64,000 nucleotides of DNA from Amycolatopsis sp. NBC_01488 (GCF_036227105.1 NZ_CP109434.1:6482501-6546500), one strand, 5' to 3'; positions 16,699 through 25,566 are shown, numbered from the stretch's first letter. Made by a program: numbers and translations. Notes: generated by a model from the letters alone, not told the origin.

Positions 16699-17577
16699 TC
16701 AGCCGAGGCCGTCGAACGCCGGGGCCAGCTCCGCCAGCACCGCGACGTCGGCGCCGAAGTCGTCCGTCGTCGGGGGCATGAGCAGGACGTGGTCCGCGCC
16801 CGCGGCCAGGTGCTCGCGGACCTTGGTCGCGAGGGCGTCCGGGCCGCCGTGGGCCACGACCGCGTCGGCGATCCCGGCCACGTCGTCGAGGTCGAAACCC
16901 AGGCGGCGCAAGGCGTTCGAGAACGTCGGGCGGTTCAGCGTCTGCGCCACCCGTTCGACCGCCGCCGCCTTCGCCCGGTCGGCGTCGGAGCCGGGAACCA
17001 CGGCCACGCCGACGACCAGCAGCTTGTCCGGGCCGAGCGTCGACCGCGCCTCGGCGGTGAAGGACGGCGGCAGGTTGGCCGGCAGCGCGCCGTCCGCGAT
17101 CTCCCCCGCCAGGGCGAGCATCTTCGGCCCGTTCGCGCCGAGGATCCGCGGGTACTCCGCCTGCGGTGCCGGCGGCCAGGTCTCCGCGTCCATCCGCCCG
17201 ACGTAGTCGCGCATCGTGGCCAGCGGGCTGCCGAAGTCCCGGCCGGTGCCCTCGGCCTGCTGCGGGTAGCCGACGCCCACGCCGAGCACCAGCCGGTCCG
17301 GGTAGGCGTCGGCGAGCTGGGCCGCCCCGGCGTGCAGGGTCTGCGGTTCGCGGGCCCAGACGTTCGCGATGCCGGTGCCGAACGTCAGCCGTTCGGTCGC
17401 GGCCAGCAGCACGGCCAGCTGGACGAGCGCGTCCTTGCCGCCGACGACCTCGTTCGTCCAGACGGTCCGGTACCCGGCGCGCTCCAGCCGTCGGACGGCC
17501 TCGCGCTGGCTCTCGGCCGGGGGCGTGCGGGTGAACGAAATCGGCAGGTAGACGCCGACGGGCCCCAAGGTCGCCAT
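16699..17577 (-). CDS. LLM-class F420-dependent oxidoreductase
   Basis: This 292-residue luciferase-like protein is of the kind annotated as F420-dependent in actinobacteria. It shows GVYLPISFTRTPPAESQREA at the N-terminus, YRTVWTNEVVGGKDALV, LTFGTGIANVWAREP and RLVLGVGVGYPQQAEG. The start was set at the ATG at 17577, with GAGGGAG upstream; a longer frame exists but lacks a ribosome site. It is divergent from a LysR regulator that probably controls it. The substrate is unknown; F420 rather than FMN use is inferred from the family. Confidence 0.85.
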   Translation of the reverse strand: MATLGPVGVYLPISFTRTPPAESQREAVRRLERAGYRTVWTNEVVGGKDALVQLAVLLAATERLTFGTGIANVWAREPQTLHAGAAQLADAYPDRLVLGVGVGYPQQAEGTGRDFGSPLATMRDYVGRMDAETWPPAPQAEYPRILGANGPKMLALAGEIADGALPANLPPSFTAEARSTLGPDKLLVVGVAVVPGSDADRAKAAAVERVAQTLNRPTFSNALRRLGFDLDDVAGIADAVVAHGGPDALATKVREHLAAGADHVLLMPPTTDDFGADVAVLAELAPAFDGLG

Positions 17578-17654
17578 GGAACTCCCTCTCGAACGGTGTG
17601 GTCCTTCCACCGTGGCTCCGCCGGGCGCGCCGAGTCCAATGATCGTTTCGGGAA

Positions 17655-17672
17655 GCGCACCGCGGTTTGCGC
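17655..17672. promoter_or_regulatory. Candidate LysR binding site
   Basis: GCGCA and TGCGC arms flank CCGCGG in the space between the divergent LLM and LysR genes, just upstream of the LysR promoter. The symmetry is partial. Confidence 0.3.
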
Positions 17673-17692
17673 ATCACCGCAGTTCAGCGCGC

Positions 17693-17698
17693 TAGGCT
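17693..17698 (+). promoter_or_regulatory. -10 box of a leaderless-type promoter for the LysR gene
   Basis: TAGGCT is followed by six bases and the ATG at 17705, the same geometry as at the AraC gene. Confidence 0.45.
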
Positions 17699-17704
17699 GG
17701 GAGC

Positions 17705-18583
17705 ATGGCCGACCTCGATCTGCGCCTGGTGCGCGGCTTCGCCGCCGTCGCGGAGCACCGGCACTTCGGCCGCGCGGCCGCCGGACTGCACCTCACGCAG
17801 TCGTCCCTGAGCCGCCAGATCGTCCGGCTGGAGCAGCAGGTCGGCGCCCGCCTGCTGGACCGCACGCCGCAGGGCACCCGGCTCACCGAGGCCGGCGAGG
17901 CGTTCCTCCCGCTCGCCGTGGACCTGCTGCGGGCGGCGGCGCACGCGACGGCCCACGCGCGGGCCGTCGCGCGGCCCAGCCGGATCACCGTCGGCTACAC
18001 CGGGAACCTGATCGTCACGCCGGCGGTGCGCGACCTGCGCCGCCGCCACCCCGACGCCGAGGTGCGCACGCAGCACCTCGCCTGGGACGACGCCCGCGCG
18101 GCGCTGCTGGAGCACCGCGTCGACGTGGCGGTCGTCCGGCTGCCGCTGCGGGCGGCCGGGCTGCACGTGACGGTCCTCTACGACGAGCCCCGCGTCCTCC
18201 TGCTGCCCGTCGATCACCGGCTGGCGGGCAAGGAATCCGTGACGCTCGGCGACATCGCCGACGAGCCGCTGCCGCGCGCGCTCGACCCGGAGTGGGACGC
18301 GTTCTGGCGCGTCGACCCGCGCCCGGACGGCCGCCCGGCACCCGGCGGTCCGCTCATCGACGCGATCGAGGACAAGATCGAGCTCGTGGCGAGCGGCCAG
18401 GCGGTGGCGATCATCCCGGCGGCGCCGGGGAACGTCACCGGCCTCCGCCCGGACCTGACGACGGTGCCGCTGACGGACGTCGAGCCGAGCCAGGTGGCGG
18501 TGGCGACCCGCGCGGGCGAGCGCAACCGGCTCGTCGCGGCGTTCCGCAGGTGCGCGGAAGCATTGCCGGCCCCACCGGAATGA
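17705..18583 (+). CDS. LysR family transcriptional regulator
   Basis: This 292-residue regulator has a canonical N-terminal helix-turn-helix (LRLVRGFAAVAEHRHFGRAA, LTQSSLSRQIVRLEQQVGARL, LTEAGEAFLPLA) and a C-terminal periplasmic-binding-like effector domain beginning near residue 90 (RITVGYTGNLIV). It is divergent from the LLM oxidoreductase gene, the classical arrangement for a LysR regulator and its target. It probably also controls its own expression. The inducer is unknown. Confidence 0.92.
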   Translation: MADLDLRLVRGFAAVAEHRHFGRAAAGLHLTQSSLSRQIVRLEQQVGARLLDRTPQGTRLTEAGEAFLPLAVDLLRAAAHATAHARAVARPSRITVGYTGNLIVTPAVRDLRRRHPDAEVRTQHLAWDDARAALLEHRVDVAVVRLPLRAAGLHVTVLYDEPRVLLLPVDHRLAGKESVTLGDIADEPLPRALDPEWDAFWRVDPRPDGRPAPGGPLIDAIEDKIELVASGQAVAIIPAAPGNVTGLRPDLTTVPLTDVEPSQVAVATRAGERNRLVAAFRRCAEALPAPPE

Positions 18584-18586
18584 CGA

Positions 18587-18620
18587 ATGCCGCGGCGCCC
18601 GGCCCGGGGCACCGCGGCAT
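18587..18620. terminator. Bidirectional terminator hairpin
   Basis: ATGCCGCGG at 18587-18595 pairs with CCGCGGCAT at 18612-18620, and the inner GCCC/GGGC extends the stem. It separates the LysR gene from the convergent small ORF and can serve both. Confidence 0.65.
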
Positions 18621-18638
18621 CCTTTGTGGACGGTCGGA

Positions 18639-18758
18639 TCAGCGGGGCGCGGCGGACGTCCCGGCCGGCGTTCGCGAGGCCTGTTGCGCCCGCTTGCGCT
18701 GGATCGCTTCCTGTTCGCGCTGCAGTTTGGCGTGCCATGCTCCTGAGTCGTTGGTCAT
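18639..18758 (-). CDS. Small hydrophilic protein, 39 residues
   Basis: The ATG at 18758 has a good ribosome site (GGAG). The product is charged and helical (WHAKLQREQEAIQRKRAQQA) with a Pro/Ala/Ser tail. No family is recognised. The ribosome site, a terminator directly after it and consistent codon use support a real gene. Confidence 0.5.
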   Translation of the reverse strand: MTNDSGAWHAKLQREQEAIQRKRAQQASRTPAGTSAAPR

Positions 18759-18906
18759 GGTGCTCTCCGGTGGACGAAAATGTGCGTGTGTCGGTGCCGT
18801 GCCGCGGGCGAACCCGGTCACGGGCGGAGGGTGCGCCCCGGTGCGAGGAGGACCTGGGATCCGGGTGCCGGTGCCGTATCGCCGAAGTACCCAGGCGTTC
18901 CGGCGG

Positions 18907-19346
18907 TCAATCGGATTTCTGGGGTCCGACCTGCGGATCTTCGGCCCGGGGAAGCGTATTCACACGTTCGGAGCAAGCCAGGCCGTCGAGGAACACCCGC
19001 ACCAGATCCGGGGTTCCAGATCGGCGCGCACGCTGCCGTCCCGTTGCGCCTCCTCGAAAGCGGGGCGCAGCAACGAAACCAGCGCGTGAGTGCACTGGCG
19101 CCGGCTGCGCTCGGGCAGCTCGCGGCACAGCCGGACGAGCGGACGCCGCCGGGCCTGCATCGCCGGCACCGCCCGCAGCAGCTCGCGGAAGGACTCGTTG
19201 CCGCGCACCCGGTTCTTGAACGCCGCCAGGCGGTGGGCCGCGACGGCGAGCGCCAGTGCCGTGCGGTCCGGGAAGTGCCGGCAGATCGTCGCCCGCCCCA
19301 GGCCGGCGCGCCGGGGCACGGCCGCGGACGGTCGTACGGCGCGCAT
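18907..19346 (-). pseudogene. TetR family regulator, truncated and frameshifted
   Basis: A frame from 19346 reads TetR-like text (RRAGLGRATICRHFPDRTAL, LVRLCRELPERSRRQC) but lacks the first helix of the DNA-binding domain. Near 19010 the reading changes. The end of a TetR protein (DLVRVFLDGLACSERVNTL) continues in another frame to 18907, while the first frame runs into an early stop at 18960. One missing base between the two explains this. Loss of the N-terminus and the frameshift together indicate a decayed gene, although a sequencing error could account for the shift alone. Confidence 0.65.
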
Positions 19347-19357
19347 GGCCGGGAACG

Positions 19358-19371
19358 CTACTCATGAGTAG
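19358..19371. promoter_or_regulatory. TetR-type operator
   Basis: CTACTCATGAGTAG is a perfect 14-base palindrome next to the decayed TetR gene. It lies between that gene and the following phosphotransferase-like gene and probably is the old autoregulatory site. Confidence 0.6.
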
Positions 19372-19409
19372 TGAGACCGGCAATCCGGTCCATCTCTAGG
19401 TTCGGGTCC

Positions 19410-20387
19410 CTACCTGGCCGGCCGGTTCGCGGGCAAGCCGGCGCGCTCCAGCTGCTGAGCGATTTCCCCGGCGGGGTAGGGCGTCCGGCGGTCTTCGGCG
19501 TGCAACGCGTAGTAGAAGTCGTTGACGACCGCGGCGAGCGGGGCGTACCGGCGGAGGAGCGGGGCCGGGTGCTCCGCTGCGCGTTCGCGGACGAAGTCGT
19601 TGCGAGTGCGGGCATCCGGCCACGCGCGCAGGCCCCGGACGACCCGGTTGACCAGCTGGGTCAGGACGTAGGCCCGGTCGTGGTCGGCGTGGCGGGCGAG
19701 GAACTCCGCCTCCGCGTCCGACAGCTCGAACCGCGAGGACACCGTGAGGCCGAAGTCCGTGAGGTAGAGCCGTTCGCCGTCGGTGACGATGTTGGCGAAG
19801 TGGGCGTCGAAGTGCTGGAGACCTTGCCCGGCCAGGAACTCCGTGATGTGCCGCAGGTCCCGCTCGAGCGGCAGGTCGTCGTCGTCCCACTCGGCGAGGC
19901 TGTGCGGCAGGTGCTCGAGGAACAGCACGAGGTCGGTGGTGGACGCGGCGAGGGCTTCGAGGCGCCGCCGGACGCCCGGGTCGCCGTGCCAGAACGCGAC
20001 GTCCCGCTCGATGTCGGCGCGGGGCCGGGGGAGCCCGTCGTGGATCCGCCAGTGGTGCAGGAGCGGGAAGTTCCCGCACTCGCCGCCGCGGACCCACGCG
20101 GTCGTCATGAGGTGCGCTTCCAGCTCGCGCCAGGCCCCGCCGCCCGCGGAACCGACCCCGTAGTGCGACCACGGCGGCAGCCCGTACAGGTCGGCGGTGG
20201 AGCGGGGGTTCGCCAGTTCGACGTCCGTCAGGGCGACCCGCTTGACGAAGACGGGCTCGCCCGCCACCCGCAGCAGCCAGGTCGACCCGCCGATCCCGGC
20301 GCCGAGCGGGCGCGCTCCGGCGAGCACGTCGCCGGGCGCGCCGGCCAGGGCCGCGGCGATCTTCTCGTGGCGGTCGAGTCGGGTCAT
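19410..20387 (-). CDS. Kinase-fold phosphotransferase (aminoglycoside phosphotransferase-like)
   Basis: This 325-residue protein has the kinase fold shared by aminoglycoside/choline phosphotransferases. FVKRVALTDVE supplies the nucleotide-binding lysine, FLEHLPHSLAEW the hinge, GLQHFDAHFANI the catalytic loop with Asp and Asn, and YLTDFGLTVSS the metal-binding DFG. It should transfer phosphate from ATP to a small molecule or a protein in the cytoplasm. Antibiotic resistance is possible but not shown. The start is the ATG at 20387. Confidence 0.75.
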   Translation of the reverse strand: MTRLDRHEKIAAALAGAPGDVLAGARPLGAGIGGSTWLLRVAGEPVFVKRVALTDVELANPRSTADLYGLPPWSHYGVGSAGGGAWRELEAHLMTTAWVRGGECGNFPLLHHWRIHDGLPRPRADIERDVAFWHGDPGVRRRLEALAASTTDLVLFLEHLPHSLAEWDDDDLPLERDLRHITEFLAGQGLQHFDAHFANIVTDGERLYLTDFGLTVSSRFELSDAEAEFLARHADHDRAYVLTQLVNRVVRGLRAWPDARTRNDFVRERAAEHPAPLLRRYAPLAAVVNDFYYALHAEDRRTPYPAGEIAQQLERAGLPANRPAR

Positions 20388-20400
20388 GCTTCGAAGTTAC

Positions 20401-21474
20401 TCAAGGGCGGATCACCGTGAGGGCGAATCGTGTCCGGCCGCTCGCCGCGTGGGCGACGGCGTCGGCGACGTCGTCGAGGCGGAACTCGGTGACGCTGAAC
20501 CGGTCCAGGTCGAGCAGCCCGGCGCGGGCGAGCGCGATCAGGCTCGCGTTCGCCTTCCGCGGGCAGAGCCACTGGCCGCGCACGGTGATGTTGTTGCGCA
20601 TGAGCCACGGGTACGGCAGGGCGAGGTCGTCGCCGCCGAGCATGCCGACGCCGCCCATCAGCACCACCCGGCCGTGCTCGCGGACCGTCATCGCGGCCGC
20701 GCGCACGGGCGCGGTGCCCGCCGACGGCGGCAGCAGGTCGAGGACGACGTCGATCGGGCCGGGCGCCGCGCGGCGCAGGCGGTCCGTGTCGCCGTCGCCG
20801 GTCAGCCGGACCGTGCGGACGCGGGCGCCGAACCGGCGTTCCAGGTCCGCCAGCGCGGCTTCGTCGCGGCCCGGGGCCACCACGCACGCCGCGCCCATGG
20901 CCAGCGCGACGGCGACCCCGGCGCTCCCGAAGTTCCCGGTGGCCCCGCTGACCAGCACGGTCTCGCCCGGCCGCAGATCCGCCGCGAGCAGCCCGCCGTA
21001 GGGCACGAGGCAGAGGCTGAGCGCGGTCCACCGCCCGGCTTCGGCGGGGTCCACCCGGCCGAGCGGGATCGCGTTCTCGGTCGGCACGAGAAGCTGCTCG
21101 GCGTACGAACCGTGGCCGAAGTGGCGCTGGAGGACCACGCCGCCTTCGCCGCGGGCGCTGAGGCCCTGGAGCGTGATGTCCGGGGTGAGCGCGTCGTCGC
21201 GGGAGCGGATCACCGGGTCGCACAGCACCCAGTCGCCCGCGGCCAGGCGGGTCGCGTCCGGGCCGGTCGCGCGGACCCGGCCGACCGCGCCGGCACCGGG
21301 CACGACCGGCAGCGTCAGCAGGTAGTTCCGCTCGCCGCGGAACACCTCGGCCGCGTAGGGCAGCACGGGTGCCGCGACGACGTCGACGAGCACTTCGCCG
21401 GTGCCGAGCACCGGTGCGGGAACGTCGCGCACAGCCAGCGGTTTGCCGAATTCTTCGAGGACAGCAGCCTTCAT
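20401..21474 (-). CDS. MDR family alcohol dehydrogenase/quinone reductase
   Basis: This 357-residue medium-chain dehydrogenase starts MKAAVLEEFGKPLAVRDVPA, continues with LPVVPGAGAVGRV and GSYAEQLLVPTENAIPL, and has a Rossmann motif VLVSGATGNFGSAGVAVALA near residue 165. The Cys/His ligands of the catalytic zinc are not conserved at the usual place, so a quinone- or enone-reductase role is more likely than a classical alcohol dehydrogenase. It is divergent from an XRE regulator, with a palindrome between the two. Confidence 0.85.
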   Translation of the reverse strand: MKAAVLEEFGKPLAVRDVPAPVLGTGEVLVDVVAAPVLPYAAEVFRGERNYLLTLPVVPGAGAVGRVRATGPDATRLAAGDWVLCDPVIRSRDDALTPDITLQGLSARGEGGVVLQRHFGHGSYAEQLLVPTENAIPLGRVDPAEAGRWTALSLCLVPYGGLLAADLRPGETVLVSGATGNFGSAGVAVALAMGAACVVAPGRDEAALADLERRFGARVRTVRLTGDGDTDRLRRAAPGPIDVVLDLLPPSAGTAPVRAAAMTVREHGRVVLMGGVGMLGGDDLALPYPWLMRNNITVRGQWLCPRKANASLIALARAGLLDLDRFSVTEFRLDDVADAVAHAASGRTRFALTVIRP

Positions 21475-21506
21475 GCCTTGATCGTCGATCGCGGCGGAGC
21501 GGCTAT

Positions 21507-21516
21507 CCAGGCCTGG
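21507..21516. promoter_or_regulatory. Candidate XRE operator at a divergent promoter
   Basis: CCAGGCCTGG is a perfect 10-base palindrome directly before TATCAT (21517-21522), a plausible -10 box for the XRE gene. It sits between the divergent dehydrogenase and regulator genes. Confidence 0.4.
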
Positions 21517-21555
21517 TATCATCCTGGGACTGTCGAATCCCAGGCGGAGGTCGTC

Positions 21556-22329
21556 ATGCCGGACGCGGCCCGGGCCGGGCTGGGGGAGTTCCTGCGGTCC
21601 CGGCGCGAGCGGCTGAGCCCGGCCGCGCTCGGGCTGCCGGACCGCCGTCGGCGCCGCACGCCCGGGCTGCGCCGCGAAGAGGTCGCGGAGCTGGCCGGCA
21701 TCGGCGTCGACTGGTACATCCGGCTCGAGCAGGGCCGCACGGTCAGCCCGTCGTCCGCGACCGTCGAGGCGCTCGCCCGCGCCTTGAGGCTGGACGACGG
21801 CGAGCGCGCCCACCTGCGGGCCCTGGCCCGGAACCCGGCTCGGACGCCGTTCACCCGCGAGCGGGTGCCCGAGGCCACCCGGCGGCTGGTCGAGGGCCTG
21901 AGCGAACCCGCGTACGTGACGGGCCGCCGCTGGGACCTGCTGGCCTGGAACCGCGCGGCGGCCGGGTTGTTCACCGACTTCGGGGCACTGCCGGAGGCGG
22001 ACCGGAACGTCCTGGTCTTCCTGCTGCTCGACGAGCGGGCGCGACGGTTGTTCGGCGACGGCTGGGCCGCGCAGGCCGAGCACACGGTGGCGCAGTTCCA
22101 CGCCGCGCACGACCTGTGGGCGCCGGATCCGGCGTTCACCGGGCTGGCCGACCGGCTGCGCGCGGGCTGCCCGGAGTTCGCGACGTGGTGGGGCCGCCAC
22201 GACGTCGGCCGGAGCGGACCCGGCCGGAAGACGCTGTACCGGCCGGAAGCGGCGGACTACGACTACGCGACGTTCCAGGCCGACGGCGACCTGCGGCTGA
22301 CGATCTACGCGCCCGCCGGTGGCCGGTAG
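21556..22329 (+). CDS. XRE-family regulator with MmyB-like ligand-binding domain
   Basis: This 257-residue protein is built like the regulator at 5118-5978. A helix-turn-helix holds TPGLRREEVAELAGIGVDWY and IRLEQGRTVSPSS. The MmyB-like sensor follows (WDLLAWNRAAAGLF, FLLLDERARRLFG, FATWWGRHDV, LTIYAPAGG). ATG at 21556 is preceded by GGAGG. It most likely controls the divergent dehydrogenase gene. The two regulators are paralogues of one family, each next to an NAD(P)-dependent oxidoreductase. Confidence 0.88.
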   Translation: MPDAARAGLGEFLRSRRERLSPAALGLPDRRRRRTPGLRREEVAELAGIGVDWYIRLEQGRTVSPSSATVEALARALRLDDGERAHLRALARNPARTPFTRERVPEATRRLVEGLSEPAYVTGRRWDLLAWNRAAAGLFTDFGALPEADRNVLVFLLLDERARRLFGDGWAAQAEHTVAQFHAAHDLWAPDPAFTGLADRLRAGCPEFATWWGRHDVGRSGPGRKTLYRPEAADYDYATFQADGDLRLTIYAPAGGR

Positions 22330-22365
22330 ACGCCGTCGAGCACGGCGTCCACTGTGGTCGGTGCG

Positions 22366-23091
22366 CTACGCCTGAGCCAGGAAATTCACCATCGCGGCCG
22401 TGAGTTCCGGGCTCGACATCGCCGTGAAGTGGTTGCCCGGCACCCGCTCGAAGCGGCCGTTCGGCAACGCGGCGGCCAGCGCGTCCGCCGTCGTGTGGCC
22501 GTCGTCCTCGGTGCCGATCAGCACCAAGGTCGGCGTCGTGATCCGGTCCAGATCGGGAGTCGGGACGTGTGTTCCCAGCACGTGCCGCAATGCGACCGGA
22601 TCGCCGCCCGCCTGCCGGATCCAGTGCGACGGCGAGCCCGGCTCGACGGGCTCGCCGTCGATCAGCGCGGTCAGCGCGCGGTGGTAGACGCCCGTGCGGG
22701 ACGTCGCGCGCTGCACGGCGTCGAGGCCCTGGCCTGCGACGACCGCGCGGCCCGGACGCGCGCCGCGGGCCAGGAGACGCAGCACGACCCGGCCGCCGTA
22801 GGAATAGCCGCCGAGGTCGTAGTCGTCGTGGCCGAGGTGGGCGAGCAGGGCGAGCCCGTCGTCGGCGACGACGTCGGGCGGGTACGCCGCCGGGTCGTGG
22901 GGAGCGGCGCTCGCCCCGTGGCCGCGCAGGTCCGGCAGGATCACCCGGTGCCCGTGGCCGGCGAGCGCCTCGGCCGTGCCGAGCCAGTCGCGGCCGGAGC
23001 CGGTGAAGCCGTGGAACAGCACCAGCGGCCGGCCCGCGCCGACGTCGCGATAGGCGAGCTCCAGGCCGTCGTGACTTCGGAAGTGTGGCAT
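22366..23091 (-). CDS. Alpha/beta hydrolase
   Basis: This 241-residue cytoplasmic hydrolase has LVLFHGFTGSGRDW (oxyanion region), LPDLRGHGAS, the nucleophile elbow GYSYGG with its serine, an Asp in TLVLIGTEDDGHT, and the catalytic His in VPGNHFTAM. The complete triad predicts esterase, lactonase or C-C hydrolase activity on an unknown substrate. It stands alone, facing the XRE gene across a short gap. Confidence 0.85.
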   Translation of the reverse strand: MPHFRSHDGLELAYRDVGAGRPLVLFHGFTGSGRDWLGTAEALAGHGHRVILPDLRGHGASAAPHDPAAYPPDVVADDGLALLAHLGHDDYDLGGYSYGGRVVLRLLARGARPGRAVVAGQGLDAVQRATSRTGVYHRALTALIDGEPVEPGSPSHWIRQAGGDPVALRHVLGTHVPTPDLDRITTPTLVLIGTEDDGHTTADALAAALPNGRFERVPGNHFTAMSSPELTAAMVNFLAQA

Positions 23092-23278
23092 CGGGCCAGC
23101 CTATCCATCAGATGAATCGTCGACCAATCAGCCGGGCAACTCGCGAACCGTTGACAGAATGCCCGGCCCCTTCTAACTTCATAGCGCCAGACATCGGATG
23201 TCCAGCCCGGTTCGCCGGGTCCGTCCGCCGACCGATGTGCACCCCTGCCGAACTGTCGTCAGGAAGGACACACCGACG

Positions 23279-24064
23279 ATGCCCGAATTCTCCCGCAGGA
23301 CCGCCCTCGCCGTCGCCGCCCTCACCGTCCCGATCGTCCTGGGCACGGCCGCGCCCGCCCTGGCGGCGCCGCTGTGGCACCCCGACCCCGCCACCGACGG
23401 CCTCAAGGCCTTCGAGGGCATCGAGGCCGACCGCGGCAACCAGCACCCCGACCGCAAGTACGTCGTGGTCGAAGGCGATCACTACCGCTTCAACATCTGG
23501 AAGGACGACCGCGACACCACCGGCGGCGGCGACCGCCAGCGCACCGAGTCCAAGGGCATGGTCCAGAGCGGCACCACGCTCAAGATGCACGACGGCGAGA
23601 CCTGGACGCTCTCCTACGAGATGTACATCCCCGGCACCCTGCACGGCACCAGCAAGTTCACCCACATCTTCCAGACCAAGACGCCCGCCACCAACGCCGG
23701 CCCGTGGGTGACGCTGGACCTGACCCGCAGCGGCAGCAAGGAAATGCTCAACGCGCGCGCCTACGCCAACTCGGGTTCGCCCAGCATCGCGGCCACCGAC
23801 CTCGCGCCGCTGCGGAACAAGTGGATCACCATCGAATGGACGTTCACGCCGGGTTCGAAGGGCAAGGCGTCCTGCGTCATCCGCAACGGCACCGGCTCCG
23901 GCGCGCCGGTCGCCGCACAGGGCAGCATGTCGAGCGTGAACATCCCCGACCAGGGTGACTACGTGCGCCCGAAGTGGGGGATCTACCGCTCGGTCGCAAG
24001 CGCGTCGTCCGACATCCTGGACACCTACCTGCTGTTCCGGAACTACTCGGCCTCGCGCAAGTAG
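23279..24064 (+). CDS. Secreted polysaccharide lyase-like protein (jelly-roll fold)
   Basis: This 261-residue protein begins with a signal containing two arginines (FSRRTALAVAALTVPIVLG, ending LAAP), compatible with Tat export. The mature part resembles the heparin-lyase-I/glucuronan-lyase jelly roll. It has an early RTESKGM-containing strand, TWTLSYEMYIPGTLHG, KFTHIFQTKTP, a long WVTLDLTR strand and WGIYRS near the end. It would cleave or bind an acidic polysaccharide outside the cell. The fold family is a fair match; the substrate is not known. Confidence 0.7.
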   Translation: MPEFSRRTALAVAALTVPIVLGTAAPALAAPLWHPDPATDGLKAFEGIEADRGNQHPDRKYVVVEGDHYRFNIWKDDRDTTGGGDRQRTESKGMVQSGTTLKMHDGETWTLSYEMYIPGTLHGTSKFTHIFQTKTPATNAGPWVTLDLTRSGSKEMLNARAYANSGSPSIAATDLAPLRNKWITIEWTFTPGSKGKASCVIRNGTGSGAPVAAQGSMSSVNIPDQGDYVRPKWGIYRSVASASSDILDTYLLFRNYSASRK

Positions 24065-24174
24065 CCGGAGCGTCCTGGCGCACGCCGCGATCCACGCCCC
24101 GGTCGAGGTGCGTCCGCTCGCCGGGTTCGCCTGATCCGTGGCGGCGGACCCGGCACCGGGGTGACACTGGCGCT

Positions 24175-25473
24175 ATGGAGGTCGTCGACGGGTACCCCGG
24201 CACACGCCGCCCGTCGGCGACCGCGCGGTACGCGGCGCCGCCGCCGCTGCGACGTGGTCCGGTGCTGGTCACGGCCGCTTTCGCCGCCCTCGGCGGTGCC
24301 CTGATCCCGGCCGCTTCGCTGCCCGCGCTCTGGCGGATCTGGCAGTTCTACGCGATGTTGTTCGGCCTGTTCGCCGCGGTCGAGATCGTCGCCTTCTTCG
24401 TGGTGCTCGGGTGGCCGACCCGCAAGACGGCCCGGGCAGGCGCGCTCGTCGCGACCGCGAGCCTCGCGCTGTGGGTGGCGAGCCGGCCGCTCGGGCTGCT
24501 GACGCGGTTCGACCCCTGGCAGCCCGCGGACACCGTCGTCGGCTTCACCGACTACGTCGCGGCCGCGTTGCAGGTCATCGCCGTCTTCGGCTTCCTCGTC
24601 GTGGCTCGGCGGCGGGCGCACCCGAGGCCGTCGACGCTGCGGCGCGTGTCGGCGTGGATCGTGCTGTTTCCCGTGCTGCTGCTGGTACTCGCGGCCGGCG
24701 CCGCGGGGACGGTCGCGGCCGGCGACGGCATCACCGGCACGGCCGCCTCGACGCTGCTCGACACCGGCACGGTCGAATACTGCCGTCCGGACGGCATCCC
24801 GCTGGCCATGGACATCGCCCGCCCGCGCCCGGACGGCCGGGCCGCCCCGGTGGCGCTCTTCCTCCACGGCGGTGGCCTCGTCTTCGGCAACCGCAAGCCG
24901 TCCGGCCCGGGCGCGCTCCTGGCCGGGTCGCGGCTGGTCCCGCTGCGCGACGCCCTGACGGCCCGCGGGTTCGCCGTCGCCTCGATCGACTACCGCCTGG
25001 CGCCCGCGGCGCGCTGGCCGGCGCCGCTGACCGACGTGCGGTGCGCGGTGCGGTTCCTCAAGGCCAACGCGGCGGAGCTGAACCTCGACCCGGCGCGGAT
25101 CACGGCCGTGGGCACCGGAACGGGCGGCACGCTGGCGTCCCTGCTCGGCGTGGCCAGGGATCCGGACAGCGCGGTCCGCGCGGTGGTGGCCCTGGACGCC
25201 CCGGCCGACTTCGACCTGACGGGCCTGGACCCGCTCACCAGGGCATCGATCCTGACGGCGCTGGGCCGTTCCCCGGCGACCCTGCGCGAGGCGAGCCCGC
25301 TGGCCTATCCGGGCGCGGGCGCACCGCCGTTCCTGATCGGGCCGGGCGGCCGGAAGTCCGCCGAGTTCGCGGACCACCTGCGCGCGGCCGGTGTCCCGGT
25401 GACGACCGGCGGCGCCGAACCGGCCGCGGTGGCGGACTTCCTCGCCGCGGCCGCCGGCGGACCGGGGGCGTGA
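24175..25473 (+). CDS. Membrane-anchored alpha/beta-hydrolase-fold protein lacking the catalytic triad
   Basis: The first 190 residues hold four or five membrane segments (LVTAAFAALGGALIPAASLP, YAMLFGLFAAVEIVAFFVV, WIVLFPVLLLVLAAGAAG and others). The C-terminal 230 residues have a hormone-sensitive-lipase fold, with LFLHGGGLVFGN (oxyanion hole) and ASIDYRLAP. At the nucleophile elbow the expected GDSAGG reads GTGTGG, so the serine is missing. The later Asp (GTADP-like) and His segments read IGPGGRKSAEF and TTGGAEP and also lack their residues. It is therefore probably a non-catalytic binding or signalling protein. Confidence 0.75.
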   Translation: MEVVDGYPGTRRPSATARYAAPPPLRRGPVLVTAAFAALGGALIPAASLPALWRIWQFYAMLFGLFAAVEIVAFFVVLGWPTRKTARAGALVATASLALWVASRPLGLLTRFDPWQPADTVVGFTDYVAAALQVIAVFGFLVVARRRAHPRPSTLRRVSAWIVLFPVLLLVLAAGAAGTVAAGDGITGTAASTLLDTGTVEYCRPDGIPLAMDIARPRPDGRAAPVALFLHGGGLVFGNRKPSGPGALLAGSRLVPLRDALTARGFAVASIDYRLAPAARWPAPLTDVRCAVRFLKANAAELNLDPARITAVGTGTGGTLASLLGVARDPDSAVRAVVALDAPADFDLTGLDPLTRASILTALGRSPATLREASPLAYPGAGAPPFLIGPGGRKSAEFADHLRAAGVPVTTGGAEPAAVADFLAAAAGGPGA

Positions 25474-25566
25474 CGGCGTCGCGGCCCTCGTGGCGCGGCT
25501 TGACCTGGAGCGCGCTCCAGGGCCTAGCGTGAGAACCACGCCGACCGCACGTCAGGAGAACGCTTC

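Noticed and set aside
15319-19089. A 1256-codon plus-strand frame
   Set aside because: It crosses the GH43 and LLM genes in antisense, has no domain text, and is typical of high-GC shadow frames.
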